NCBI GenBank assembly: GCA_034112285.1
Contig: JAWUVP010000083.1
Coordinates: 1 to 63,260, forward strand
Direction: 5' to 3'
From: JAWUVP01 sp034112285
GTDB taxonomy: Bacteria > Pseudomonadota > Gammaproteobacteria > JABDGN01
DNA length: 63,260 nt
Both the position numbers and the translations under genes were made by a program. This document shows, piece after piece, positions 44,906 to 54,066 of this stretch (position 1 is its first letter; the number at the start of each line of letters is the position of its first letter). The notes beneath the pieces are model-generated. The model was not told the origin of the DNA. It searched no databases and worked only from the letters and a program-made list of their open reading frames with translations.

Positions 44906-46123
44906 TTAATCAGGCTTGATTTGCTTTTTTCGACCCGAGGCATGGCGCGCACGCAATTCAATATCAATGTAAAGGTCGGTAATGGCGCTTGAGCCATGGC
45001 CGGCATCATCGCGCACATGCTCGCGTGGGCGGTGTTTAACATCTTCAGATATACCCGTGTGGCGCAGCCAATGTACAGTGGCTGCACGTAATTCGTTGAC
45101 GTCTTCTTCCATTCCATCTTGTCGCATGCGCTCTATGGCTTTATCAAAACAATTTTGCACAATCAGACGAATTTGACGGGTGCTACTTAATGGGCCGTTA
45201 CCTCGATTTCTATATAATAGAAGGGTGGTTTCACCCGGGCTAGGCAAAGAGGGCATATCTAATGCTTGCCGGTAACGCTTTAACGCCTCAAGCATGGCAT
45301 TGCTCACGGTAATATTGCGTTCCTTATTGCCTTTGCCCACAGTTTTAAACCACCAACTTCCATCTTGATCACGAAAAAAATCACCCATGGTAGGCTGCCA
45401 TCGCTCTGAGGACGCGAGTTCAGATATTCTTAAATACATACCAAATAAGGCATTCATCATAAATAAAGTGCGTTCGTGCGCAGGGTCTACCTCGGCCATT
45501 TTTTCTGCCGTCTCAATCACATAACACCACTGTAGTTCTGACAAACGTCGAATGGCGGTTTGAGATTGATGCTTGCGAATAAATTTACTTTTTTGGCGCA
45601 TTTGTTGCACCGGATTAGCCAGCACATAATCTTCTTGAATTAAGTAATTAAAAAAACTGCTTAAAATAGCAAAAATAGCTTTTACTGCACTTTGCGAAAG
45701 AGAAAAGTTTTTAACCACAGCCCGTTTGCCTTCACTAAATTGCACTTTTGACACCGTGGCCACAAACGGGCGCCACGCAGAATTGGGGATGCGTCGGCCT
45801 TCTTTACTCAAAAAGCGGTCGCACTTTTGTGTTGCAATCCATTCTGGATAGGGGCGTTGGCAAAAGTAGATGTAATTTTCAATGTCTTGTTTTTTAAGCT
45901 CGCCTAAAGGCTTTTTAGCTATATGCTCACACCATTGCAATAAACGCTCAATTTCACGGCGATACGCATTAAACGTTGCCGAGCTACCGCGGTAACTGAA
46001 GATAAATGCTCCGGCGTGAGTAATATCGTCTTGATAAAGATAATCACTGGGAATACTCGCGGATTCACGATGGGCCAGCGTGTCAAACAAGGGGATAAGC
46101 TTGTTGGTCTTATTTGTACTCAC
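44906..46123 (-). CDS. Tyrosine recombinase / phage-integrase family protein
   Basis: 405 residues. A SAM-like N-terminal core-binding domain (about 40-190) precedes a catalytic domain with all expected residues: Arg in MYLRISELASS, Lys in VGKGNKER, HxxR in VHWLRHTGIS, His in DAGHGSSAIT and the Tyr nucleophile in TDLYIDIEL. The enzyme looks intact. No attachment-site repeat, excisionase or phage genes are visible nearby, so it is a solitary recombinase of a type common in gammaproteobacterial accessory regions. XerC/D is unlikely given its length. Confidence 0.87.
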   Translation of the reverse strand: MSTNKTNKLIPLFDTLAHRESASIPSDYLYQDDITHAGAFIFSYRGSSATFNAYRREIERLLQWCEHIAKKPLGELKKQDIENYIYFCQRPYPEWIATQKCDRFLSKEGRRIPNSAWRPFVATVSKVQFSEGKRAVVKNFSLSQSAVKAIFAILSSFFNYLIQEDYVLANPVQQMRQKSKFIRKHQSQTAIRRLSELQWCYVIETAEKMAEVDPAHERTLFMMNALFGMYLRISELASSERWQPTMGDFFRDQDGSWWFKTVGKGNKERNITVSNAMLEALKRYRQALDMPSLPSPGETTLLLYRNRGNGPLSSTRQIRLIVQNCFDKAIERMRQDGMEEDVNELRAATVHWLRHTGISEDVKHRPREHVRDDAGHGSSAITDLYIDIELRARHASGRKKQIKPD

Positions 46124-46185
46124 AAAAAATTCCTTAATAACAATACGGAAATTATAACGGGTTATAAGCCCAGATGTCGTACATT

Positions 46186-46214
46186 TTTACATTTTTTCAA
46201 TCTTAGTTTACAAT
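46186..46214 (+). promoter_or_regulatory. Predicted frmA promoter
   Basis: TTTACA (46186-46191), 17-bp spacer, TACAAT (46209-46214). The start would be near 46221, leaving a 34-nt leader with AAAGGA before the frmA ATG. Confidence 0.55.
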
Positions 46215-46254
46215 GTTCTTTTATCAGCAACCAACAATTGTGAAAGGAATTACT

Positions 46255-47367
46255 ATGAAATCTAAAGCCGCTATTGCTCTTCAAGCAGGACAACCCCTTA
46301 TTATCGATGAAATTGATGTCGAAGGCCCTAAAGCCGGAGAGGTTATGGTTAAAATTCATGCCTCTGGCGTTTGCCATACCGATGCTTTCACTTTGTCGGG
46401 GGCTGATCCTGAAGGGATATTCCCGAGTGTTTTAGGCCATGAAGGTGGCGGCGAAGTGGTTGAAATTGGTGAAGGTGTAACCAGTGTCTGTGTTGGCGAC
46501 CACGTAATCCCCCTTTATACACCGGAATGCCGGCAGTGTAAGTTTTGTTTGTCAGGTAAAACAAACTTATGCCAAGCCATTCGTAGTACCCAAGGCAAGG
46601 GCTTAATGCCTGATGGCAGCAGCCGTTTTAGTTATCAAGGTAAGCCATTGTTTCACTATATGGGCACATCTACTTTTTCTGAATATACGGTTATGCCTGA
46701 AATTGCTGTCGCAAAAGTCAATAAAGCCGCTCCGCTAGATAAAATTTGCTTACTAGGTTGTGGTGTTACCACCGGTATTGGCGCAGTTCTAAATACTGCA
46801 AAAGTTGAGCCGGGCGCCACCGTTGCCGTGTTTGGTTTAGGAGGTATTGGCTTGAGTGTAATTCAAGGTGCAGTGATGGCGAAAGCGAGCCGTATTATTG
46901 CAATAGATGTTAACTCCGAAAAATTTGTGATGGCAAAAGCGCTAGGCGCAACAGATTTTGTCAACCCTAAGGATTTAAGTGGCGATGTGCAATCGGCTAT
47001 TGTTGATATGACCGATGGTGGTGTTGATTATTCGTTTGAATGTATTGGTAATACCGACATCATGCGCGCAGCTTTAGAATGCTGCCACAAGGGTTGGGGC
47101 GTTTCGACCATTATTGGTGTGGCCGGCAGTGGTCAAGAAATTGCAACCCGGCCGTTTCAATTGGTTACCGGTAGAAAATGGCAGGGCTCTGCATTTGGTG
47201 GCGTAAAAGGGCGAACTGAACTCCCTGGTTATGTCGAACAATATTTAAATGATGAAATTAAACTCGATGACTTCATCACCCATGTTATGCCCATTGAAGA
47301 AATCAATCACGCGTTTGATTTAATGCACGAAGGCAAAAGCATTCGCTCCGTGGTCACGTTTAATTAA
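46255..47367 (+). CDS. frmA: S-(hydroxymethyl)glutathione dehydrogenase / class III alcohol dehydrogenase
   Basis: Oxidises the glutathione adduct of formaldehyde to S-formylglutathione with NAD. 370 residues from the ATG at 46255 (AAAGGA upstream). Catalytic zinc ligands lie in SGVCHTDAFTLSG, VLGHEGGGEV and LLGCGVTTGIGA; the structural zinc site is TPECRQCKFCLSGKTNLC; the NAD fold is VFGLGGIGLSVIQGA. Its stop shares one base with the fghA start (TAATG). The pathway partner follows directly. No FrmR-type repressor gene is present next to it. Confidence 0.95.
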   Translation: MKSKAAIALQAGQPLIIDEIDVEGPKAGEVMVKIHASGVCHTDAFTLSGADPEGIFPSVLGHEGGGEVVEIGEGVTSVCVGDHVIPLYTPECRQCKFCLSGKTNLCQAIRSTQGKGLMPDGSSRFSYQGKPLFHYMGTSTFSEYTVMPEIAVAKVNKAAPLDKICLLGCGVTTGIGAVLNTAKVEPGATVAVFGLGGIGLSVIQGAVMAKASRIIAIDVNSEKFVMAKALGATDFVNPKDLSGDVQSAIVDMTDGGVDYSFECIGNTDIMRAALECCHKGWGVSTIIGVAGSGQEIATRPFQLVTGRKWQGSAFGGVKGRTELPGYVEQYLNDEIKLDDFITHVMPIEEINHAFDLMHEGKSIRSVVTFN

Positions 47368-48215
47368 TGGCTGCGCAATTGGAGACACTGGCGAGCTTTA
47401 ATAGTTTTAAGGGTATCGTCAGCTATTATAGTCACGCGTCAGCAGCTACAAATTGTGAGATGACCTTTGCCGTTTATCTTCCTGCGCAGGCCAAGCAGGA
47501 AAGTGTGTCGGCGATTGTGTGGTTATCGGGCTTAACCTGTAACCATGAAAACTTTATCACTAAAGCCGGCGCGCAGCATTACGCCGACGAGCACGGTGTT
47601 ATGCTTATTATGCCCGACACCAGCCCACGCAATGTGAATATACCCGCAGCCGAACCCGATTATGACTTAGGCTATGGCGCAGGATTTTATGTGGATGCCA
47701 CCCAAGTGCCTTGGGCAAAAAACTTTAACATGTACGGTTATATTATTGATGAGCTCATTCCTCTTTGCCAACGAGAACTCCCCATCAAGCCTGGAAAAGT
47801 AGGCATTATGGGACATTCGATGGGTGGTCATGGAGCCATGGTGTTAGGCTTACGAAATCCTGCGCTATTTTCATCAATTTCAGCCTTTTCACCTATTTGC
47901 GCGCCGAGCCAAGTGCCTTGGGGTGATAAAATTTTTACGGCCTATTTAGGGGCTGAGCGCAAAGATTGGCTGGCCTATGATAGTTGTGATTTGATTGCAA
48001 AAGGGGCTGAGCATTTACCTTTAAGAGTAGAGCAAGGTGATGCCGACCAATTTCTTAATGAACAACTGCAACCTGAGCTATTACAAAAAGCCTGTGAGTC
48101 AGAAAATTACCCGCTGGATTATCATTTACGCAGGGGGTTTGATCATAGCTATTATTTTATTGCCAGTTTTATCGGTGAGCATATCGCCTTTCATGCGAAG
48201 CATCTCACTCGGTAA
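47367..48215 (+). CDS. fghA: S-formylglutathione hydrolase
   Basis: Hydrolyses S-formylglutathione to formate and glutathione, completing formaldehyde detoxification. 282 residues, esterase-D family. Motifs: IVWLSGLTCNHENFITKAG, the nucleophile elbow IMGHSMGGHGAMV, the Asp in EQGDADQFL and the His in RRGFDHSYYFIASF. Overlap by one base with frmA shows strong coupling. Confidence 0.95.
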   Translation: MAAQLETLASFNSFKGIVSYYSHASAATNCEMTFAVYLPAQAKQESVSAIVWLSGLTCNHENFITKAGAQHYADEHGVMLIMPDTSPRNVNIPAAEPDYDLGYGAGFYVDATQVPWAKNFNMYGYIIDELIPLCQRELPIKPGKVGIMGHSMGGHGAMVLGLRNPALFSSISAFSPICAPSQVPWGDKIFTAYLGAERKDWLAYDSCDLIAKGAEHLPLRVEQGDADQFLNEQLQPELLQKACESENYPLDYHLRRGFDHSYYFIASFIGEHIAFHAKHLTR

Positions 48216-48242
48216 TATTAATAATTATACGATTTTCTAGCC

Positions 48243-48275
48243 CGTTTTGCGAGTACCGAAGTGACGCGGTCTCCC
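48243..48275. repeat. Degenerate REP-like element
   Basis: TTGCGAGTACCGAAGTGACG followed by CGGTCTCCC resembles the REP unit of the other clusters (core TTGCGAGGAGC...AGCGACG-CGGCAATCTCC) with several changes, just after fghA. Confidence 0.45.
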
Positions 48276-48304
48276 TGTGTGCCAGGATAGTTGTTGTCTT
48301 TTTC

Positions 48305-48590
48305 AGCATTCAATTACTTGGCAAAATTAGTGAGCTTTTGTTTGGTAAACGAATAATGGTTTCCCAGCGATAAGCGTCAATAATTCCTAATACCCCTTGG
48401 GTTACGCACAAGCCATCCATGAATAAGATGATATCAAGCCTTGGGAAATAGCCTTTTAATCTTTCAGTTGAATGCTCAAATGCCCCAGTTCACAGTTCTG
48501 CTTACCTCTATCACACTCAAGCGCATTATTTTCACAGTAGAGAAATTTAGACATTAGCGGCAAGGTTAAACCGTTGCCGGCTTCTGACAT
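48305..48590 (-). pseudogene. Frameshifted transposase remnant
   Basis: The 519-bp gap between fghA and the Rieske gene holds a decayed DDE-type transposase. From the ATG at 48590 one frame reads MSEAGNGLTLPLMSKFLYCE to NCEL. A one-base shift near 48,487 then gives AFEHSTERLKGYFPRLDI followed by LFMDGL, which resembles the conserved transposase pattern C-E-x-x-A-F-x-R-L...L-K-x-x-F-P-R-L. It continues to a TGA near 48,317. Both ends are missing. The rest of the gap shows only a degenerate REP-like sequence. Confidence 0.6.
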
Positions 48591-48734
48591 TTGAGGCTGA
48601 ATTCTTATCGCTCCTCGCGTCATAATCGATTAAAATAGGGTAAATCTATATTATTTTAGCCCGACAATATTAGCTTCTTAAGACTCTGGAAGCCAGCGAT
48701 TTTGCGGTCTTCTAGATCGGTTCTTCCGAGCTGG

Positions 48735-49712
48735 CTAATCAAAACTGTCCTGCCACAGCCCTTCATAATTGGTAGTCGATAACCATTTCCTATATTCCAT
48801 GGCAACCAAATCATTTTTAGTTAATTGATTCATTAAGCTAATGTTTTTTTGACGATTATTATCCTGACCTACTAGCACCCGAGAATCTTCTTCATTAACT
48901 TTTGTAAGAATGAATTCCATAAAAAATTTTGCGATTGGAGTAGAGCTGATTTTAAAGGTAAGGGTGTCAAAGTCTGAATAAACGTAATGAAAAACTCGCG
49001 TCATATTTTTTTGGTAAGGCACTATAAAGAATAAAGCCACCATTTTCTTCTTATGTTTCAAAAACTCATAATGAATTAAGTTTGGATAGACAAACTTAAT
49101 ATTAGTAAACTTTATTTTCCCATGTTTTTTATGGTCCACCGTTACGTTAAAACCAGATTCCGTTTTTTCACCTAGTTGGAACTCCATGGCATTAAAGCGG
49201 AACAGCCTGTTCAGGGTGTTTTTATGCACAAATGGCACGTGTGATATATCAAGAATGTTTTCCAAATACAAATCAAATGGCGCTTGCACATCCCAAGAGT
49301 AGACAAGGGAATTTTTTTCTTTGCGATCAAATTCAATTTCATCATGACATTGTTCTTTGTCGCCAGCCCATATCCAAATAACATTATATTTTTCTACGCA
49401 AGGTAAGGCTGTAGCATTTGCTGCTTTAGGGATGGGGAGTGTTCCACCATCAAGGGATGGTATTTTACTGCAGACGCCCTTTTTTGCAAAGCACCAGTTG
49501 TGGTAAGCACAGGTTAACTCACCATGCCTAACTCGACCAAGTGATAGTGGCGCGCCTCTATGTGGACAATGATCTTCTAAGCAAGTGGCCATGCCATCTT
49601 TATCACGATACAAAACGAAGGCTTTATCAAAAAGGTAAATTTTTACTGTTTTATTGGCCTTCAGTTTTTTAGTTAATAATACAGGGTACCAATTTTGTTG
49701 AAAATCAAACAC
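48735..49712 (-). CDS. Rieske non-heme iron oxygenase
   Basis: 325 residues. The Rieske [2Fe-2S] domain has Cys-His in EDHCPHRGAPLSLG and Cys-His in LTCAYHNWCF; the catalytic domain has the mononuclear iron motif ENILDISHVPFVHKN (D-x-x-H-x-x-x-x-H) near residues 150-165. A late EEDSRVLVGQDNN recalls pheophorbide-a-oxygenase/vanillate-demethylase-like oxygenases. No reductase or ferredoxin gene is adjacent, so electrons must come from elsewhere. GTG start; TAGTG overlap with the ThDP enzyme gene and AAGGA upstream show coupling. In specialised metabolism such enzymes hydroxylate, demethylate or cyclise; the role here is unknown. Confidence 0.87.
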   Translation of the reverse strand: MFDFQQNWYPVLLTKKLKANKTVKIYLFDKAFVLYRDKDGMATCLEDHCPHRGAPLSLGRVRHGELTCAYHNWCFAKKGVCSKIPSLDGGTLPIPKAANATALPCVEKYNVIWIWAGDKEQCHDEIEFDRKEKNSLVYSWDVQAPFDLYLENILDISHVPFVHKNTLNRLFRFNAMEFQLGEKTESGFNVTVDHKKHGKIKFTNIKFVYPNLIHYEFLKHKKKMVALFFIVPYQKNMTRVFHYVYSDFDTLTFKISSTPIAKFFMEFILTKVNEEDSRVLVGQDNNRQKNISLMNQLTKNDLVAMEYRKWLSTTNYEGLWQDSFD

Positions 49713-51403
49713 TAGTCTTTTTTCCTTATGTTTTGAAATGGGATAAAGGGAGGTATATCATCTTGAGAAACCACTATCTCAATCACGAATGTTTTTTCAT
49801 TATTAGCAGCATAATTTTCAAGTGCTGTTTCAAGTTGCTTGGTCGTAACACACCGGTAACAAATTAGTTGCGGGGCATCGCACAAGCTTTGTACAGCCTG
49901 GGCAGGATGTACATCTGCATAGGTTGCACTAATCACTCTATTTTCGAAAAATAATTTTTGGCGAGTAGCACACATACCATGTTTATTGTTGTTGAATATA
50001 ATAAAGAGTATGGGTAACTTAAGTTCCACTGCGGTATGAATTTCAAAACCACTCATTAAAAATCCACCATCACCGACGAAGACAATTGAGCGCTGATCTT
50101 TGCTTGAATACAGTTGACCACCAATGGCCGCAGGTATGGCATAGCCCATATTACCCATTCCCAGAGCAATGAAGGTTTTCGTGTGATCAGAAAATTTCAG
50201 GTAATGTGCCGCAGTCGCAACACAATCACCAGCATCAAAATAGATATTATCCACTTTACTCACTGATGACTGGAGCTGATTTAAAATGGGGATGAGGTTA
50301 TGGTCACTGGCCACAATTTGTCGTTTGAATTTAGGAACGGTATTATCCCTTCCATTTTTGACTATAGATAGATTAGGTGATAGCTCCATCAGTGTATTTA
50401 AAATATGATTAGTCTCACCTTCAATAACATTATCTATATTAACAATACATTTCGCTAAACCAGCATCTTTACCAATATACACACAGTTGGTTTCATTCAT
50501 GCTATTACTAATGCCAAAAGTCGTCATCACGCTTAGGTCACACTCTATCGCTATGAATAAATCAACGTGTTTCTCTATATACTGATGCAAATCGGTATGA
50601 CCACAGATACCAACAAGACCAATATGTCTTGCATTATTTTGCAGACTGGCTCCAACATCTGCTAATGAGCTAGCAATAGAACAATTGTAATGATTGGAAA
50701 ATTTTTCTAGCACATTAGCATCTAATGAGAACTTCACATGTTTGCCAAGCAAAATCAATGGGTTATTTGCAGCTTCGAGCCGAGAATTAATCTGGTGATA
50801 CAGTTGGTTAGGCGTATTTAATTCTCTCTGCCGAAAATTATTGAGCTGGAACAAAGAGGTGTAGTCGGTAAGGTCGACTTCCATCGTAAATAAATCACTC
50901 GGTATCAACAACACGCCAGGTCCAAGACGTTTGTCAAAAATTGTGGTTAAGATATGTAGCATTGTTTGTTGAAAATCAGTTTTTGAGCTGATTTTCACAA
51001 CACATTTGCTGATTGATTCAAATAATTGCACAGCATTAACTGTATTTTTCGCTCCAGATGAATCTTGAAAAGCGCCCTTACCTTCAAGTCTGGTAGGAGG
51101 TTGCCCAATAATGGCAAGCAAGGGTACCCCATCAGCAAAAGCTTCTGCAATACCAACGGCAAGATTCATCATGCCACCACCAGAGGTTGCGCAACAAACG
51201 CCAAGTGTATTATGTGTTCTGGCTACGCCATCAGCCATAAAAGCGGCCGCGGATTCATGCTTTGCTAAAATAGCATCAATTTTACCATCACCCACACGAT
51301 ACATAGCATCATGAAAATGTTCAATATTTGCACCGCTGACGCCAAAAACATATCGTACCTGTAATGTTTTTAAAATTTCAACCAAGGCATCTGCTAGTAA
51401 CAT
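49712..51403 (-). CDS. Thiamine-diphosphate-dependent enzyme, acetolactate-synthase-like
   Basis: 563 residues with the three-domain layout of the pyruvate oxidase/acetolactate synthase superfamily. The N-terminal PYR domain has the catalytic Glu in LAKHESAAAFMADGVAR and CCATSGGGMMNLAVGIAEAF; the central domain follows; the C-terminal domain has the ThDP motif from FVGDGGFLMSGFEIHTA to LFIIFNNNKHGM. Similar enzymes decarboxylate a 2-oxo acid and either release the aldehyde or couple it to another carbonyl. Clustering with an ACP and an acyl ligase suggests carboligation onto a carrier-bound acyl group (inference). It is not the housekeeping AHAS: no regulatory-subunit gene is adjacent. Confidence 0.88.
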   Translation of the reverse strand: MLLADALVEILKTLQVRYVFGVSGANIEHFHDAMYRVGDGKIDAILAKHESAAAFMADGVARTHNTLGVCCATSGGGMMNLAVGIAEAFADGVPLLAIIGQPPTRLEGKGAFQDSSGAKNTVNAVQLFESISKCVVKISSKTDFQQTMLHILTTIFDKRLGPGVLLIPSDLFTMEVDLTDYTSLFQLNNFRQRELNTPNQLYHQINSRLEAANNPLILLGKHVKFSLDANVLEKFSNHYNCSIASSLADVGASLQNNARHIGLVGICGHTDLHQYIEKHVDLFIAIECDLSVMTTFGISNSMNETNCVYIGKDAGLAKCIVNIDNVIEGETNHILNTLMELSPNLSIVKNGRDNTVPKFKRQIVASDHNLIPILNQLQSSVSKVDNIYFDAGDCVATAAHYLKFSDHTKTFIALGMGNMGYAIPAAIGGQLYSSKDQRSIVFVGDGGFLMSGFEIHTAVELKLPILFIIFNNNKHGMCATRQKLFFENRVISATYADVHPAQAVQSLCDAPQLICYRCVTTKQLETALENYAANNEKTFVIEIVVSQDDIPPFIPFQNIRKKD

Positions 51404-51416
51404 CGTGAATCCTCGG

Positions 51417-53081
51417 CTATAGCGTAATTGTTTTAAGAATGGATAAGCTTTCTTGTTTAAGATATTGCAATAGGAGCTGCTTTTTTATTTTTAAGGATGA
51501 TGTCATGGGTAATTGCTCAACAATAAAGATTTTTTTGACCCGTCCACTGGGCTCTAGCTCGACTTGGCGTACTTTAAAGGCTGCGGTTAACGAGTGGCTA
51601 TGTGCTTCTAGGTTTTTCAGATTGATTTTAAAATCTGGTGTAAGGATAGCGACAGCTACTATTTCTTCATCTATTTCATAAGGAATAATCGCGAGTTCTT
51701 TTATGCCTTCAATATCGGCATAAACCTCTTCTAATCGATTTAAAAAATATTTTTTACCATCCAATGCAACTAAAACATCCTGTTGCCGTCCCATGATTGT
51801 AATATTACCATCCACTATTTTTGCCAAATCCCCTGTTTTTAGCCAGCCATCAACAAGCACCTCATTCGTAGCACCAGGATTATTGAAATACCCCATCATT
51901 ACAGCCGGGCCTTTAATCCAAAAGAGACCAATATTGTCCTGATTAACTTCAGTCAACTTTGTTTGCAGACCTCGAAAAGGCGTTCTTTTTAAATGATTAT
52001 AATTCAGCACTAGCGTTTGACTAATAGCACAACCTCCAGTTTCAGTCATCCCCCAACCGTCAACAACAGGCAATCCTAATTTAAAAAAATATTTTTGTAG
52101 TGATACAGGGAGCGCAGAACCACCACTGAAAATCATCTTAACGCGCCCACCGAATTTTTTATGTACAGGATAAAAGACATACTTTCTAATATTGAATTTA
52201 TAAAATGTTATTTTTTCAGTAATACTGCACAAGCCAGATAGCACAAGAAAAATTGCTTTTTTAACAGTAGACTTTTCTAAGTTACTTTTTATCATTTCAG
52301 CATAGACTTTAAGTAATTTTGGCACAACAGGAAAAAGGCTTGGCTTAAAGGTACTGAAAAATTTACGCATCAGGTTGGGATTCATGTCATTAATAATACC
52401 AAGACGACCGCCATTTAAAAATATCATGAAGAAATTAATAGTAAATCCAGAAACATGATGGTTGGGGAAGAACCACATTACTTTCACTGTTTCAATCACT
52501 TTTTTAGGCATGAAATGACAGAGATTATGAGTCATGAATAGAATGTTTTTCGTGCTCAGCATAACACCTTTTGGGCTATTATTTGTGCCAGAAGTATGCA
52601 TGATTACGCTAGGCTTATTTGGTAAGTTAATATGTTGTGAATCGGTTATATTCACTCTAGGAAGTTGTGTGGCAGGATTAACAAAATCTACTAGATCAAT
52701 AAACGTCTCAATGCCTTTAAATGCTCGAAGCTCTGATCGTTTTTTTTGTGACACTAACGTATATTTCGGCTGCAAATCTGCTAGACATTGTTGCAATTGG
52801 TCAGATGGCATCTTCGAGTCGACAGGCGCTAAAATAGCATTAAGTTTAAGGCCAGCTAATAGACCTATGGTAAAATTAATACTGTTTTCAGTAAAAAAAA
52901 CAATAATATCTTGTGCTTGAACATAGGTAGATAGATGGTCACTTAGCGTGATCACCTTTTCTAATAACTGCCTATAGCTAATAGAAATAATGTCGCCATT
53001 AGACAGATATTCATCAATAGTTCTTTCAGGGTTATTGAGCATCACTTTTTCAAGTGCGGCGTACAAAACAGTTGAGCTCAT
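51417..53081 (-). CDS. AMP-dependent acyl ligase (acyl-CoA synthetase / acyl-ACP ligase-like)
   Basis: 554 residues, ANL superfamily. Motifs: P-loop IMHTSGTNNSPKGVMLS, GWGMTETGGCAIS (A5-like), WLKTGDLAKIVDG and ITIMGRQQDVLVALDGKKYF (A7-A8); an A10-type lysine region follows at MTSSLKIKKQLL. It starts 17 bp downstream of a stand-alone ACP gene, so it probably activates a carboxylic acid as the adenylate and loads that ACP, though CoA could be the acceptor. Fatty or aryl acid substrate cannot be told apart. AAGGAAA precedes the ATG. Confidence 0.87.
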   Translation of the reverse strand: MSSTVLYAALEKVMLNNPERTIDEYLSNGDIISISYRQLLEKVITLSDHLSTYVQAQDIIVFFTENSINFTIGLLAGLKLNAILAPVDSKMPSDQLQQCLADLQPKYTLVSQKKRSELRAFKGIETFIDLVDFVNPATQLPRVNITDSQHINLPNKPSVIMHTSGTNNSPKGVMLSTKNILFMTHNLCHFMPKKVIETVKVMWFFPNHHVSGFTINFFMIFLNGGRLGIINDMNPNLMRKFFSTFKPSLFPVVPKLLKVYAEMIKSNLEKSTVKKAIFLVLSGLCSITEKITFYKFNIRKYVFYPVHKKFGGRVKMIFSGGSALPVSLQKYFFKLGLPVVDGWGMTETGGCAISQTLVLNYNHLKRTPFRGLQTKLTEVNQDNIGLFWIKGPAVMMGYFNNPGATNEVLVDGWLKTGDLAKIVDGNITIMGRQQDVLVALDGKKYFLNRLEEVYADIEGIKELAIIPYEIDEEIVAVAILTPDFKINLKNLEAHSHSLTAAFKVRQVELEPSGRVKKIFIVEQLPMTSSLKIKKQLLLQYLKQESLSILKTITL

Positions 53082-53098
53082 GAGAAGGCTGTTTCCTT

Positions 53099-53344
53099 TT
53101 AGATATCAGTTGAGTTGATCAAGTTATCTGCCACGTCTTGAATTGTGTCTATTTCTTCGTATTTATCATAGGCAATAGTTTTATTCATTTTACTATCAAT
53201 GGCGGTTAGAAGTGACATTATTTGGACAGAGTCCATCGAAAGATCATTTGTCAAACTCATCCCTGGACTAATTTCACCAACAGGTTTGCCTAATTGCTTA
53301 GCCACGATTACAACCAATTTTTCGACGGTCTTAGATGTTGACAT
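53099..53344 (-). CDS. Stand-alone acyl carrier protein
   Basis: 81 residues from the ATG at 53344, which has a strong GAGGTG four bases upstream; an earlier in-frame start adds six residues. Acidic four-helix pattern with the 4'-phosphopantetheine serine in SLTNDLSMDSVQIMSLL (D-S-V), helix III KYEEIDTIQDVADNL. It is not the housekeeping AcpP, which has the D-S-L-D motif and sits in fab operons. Adjacent to an acyl ligase and a ThDP enzyme, so it is the probable carrier of the pathway's acyl intermediate. No phosphopantetheinyl transferase is in view. Confidence 0.9.
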   Translation of the reverse strand: MSTSKTVEKLVVIVAKQLGKPVGEISPGMSLTNDLSMDSVQIMSLLTAIDSKMNKTIAYDKYEEIDTIQDVADNLINSTDI

Positions 53345-53421
53345 AATGCACCTCATATTCAAGTTTAATTGCTAAAAGGACGCAGTAAGAAGCTACGTGC
53401 AATCCCGGTATTTGTGAAGTT

Positions 53422-54066
53422 TTATAACAACTTATTTTTATGACGATATTCTAAAATATGCTTAATGTTTTGCAACTCAACGTAATGTCCAGCATAAAAA
53501 AGTGGCCATAAATCTCCCACCCAATACTCACGTTCTTTTAGTGCTGTTTCAGGGTAAGGATTCTCATCATAATTTGGGTGACGACAATTAGTCCAAAGTA
53601 CAACACAACCGGGTTTGCCTAAAACAAGTTCAGCAGGTACAACACGCATAAGGTAAATCATCCATAAATGCTGACTTTGATCCCAAGCACAGTGATAATC
53701 TATAGTCATTGCCTCTTTATTAGTGATAGTTTTGAAAAACATTTTGGTATCTTCACCATTCGTTTCACCGATGGCATCTATTGAAACAAACAGTCCTGGT
53801 TGTTCAGTGTCAGGAATAACCTCACGTGTACTATAAGTCCATTCAGCCAAATTATAACTATCAGCCAGATAATTAAACGCGTCTTCAGGTGGGCAATCGA
53901 TATATTCTTCAACAGTAATATACTGGCCATACACAGCATCATGTTCATAGACTGAGTGCGTTAGTTCAACAGAATGCATTTGCATTTTTTCAAGAGGGCA
54001 ATTTTCAACGCGTAAAACACCGTTAAGCGCATTAATTTCGGATTCAATTTTTGAGTTTGCGGGCAC
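53422..54066 (-). CDS. SRPBCC (START/Bet v1-like) family protein
   Basis: 214 residues. YITVEEYIDCPPEDAFNYLA followed by LAEWTYSTREV is the usual opening of the SRPBCC helix-grip fold, a hydrophobic-ligand cavity used by polyketide cyclases/aromatases, lipid-transfer proteins and others. The C-terminal third (PNYDENPYPETALKEREYW and a WPLFYAGHYVEL helix) is not part of the common domain and is unfamiliar. GTG start with AAGGAG upstream, overlapping the dehydrogenase stop as TAGTG. In this operon it may bind or cyclise the pathway intermediate; function not established. Confidence 0.72.
   Translation of the reverse strand: MPANSKIESEINALNGVLRVENCPLEKMQMHSVELTHSVYEHDAVYGQYITVEEYIDCPPEDAFNYLADSYNLAEWTYSTREVIPDTEQPGLFVSIDAIGETNGEDTKMFFKTITNKEAMTIDYHCAWDQSQHLWMIYLMRVVPAELVLGKPGCVVLWTNCRHPNYDENPYPETALKEREYWVGDLWPLFYAGHYVELQNIKHILEYRHKNKLL

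Noticed and set aside
49712..51403. Housekeeping acetolactate synthase (IlvB/IlvI)
   Set aside because: No small regulatory subunit or ilvC nearby, and the context is an ACP/acyl-ligase/Rieske operon.
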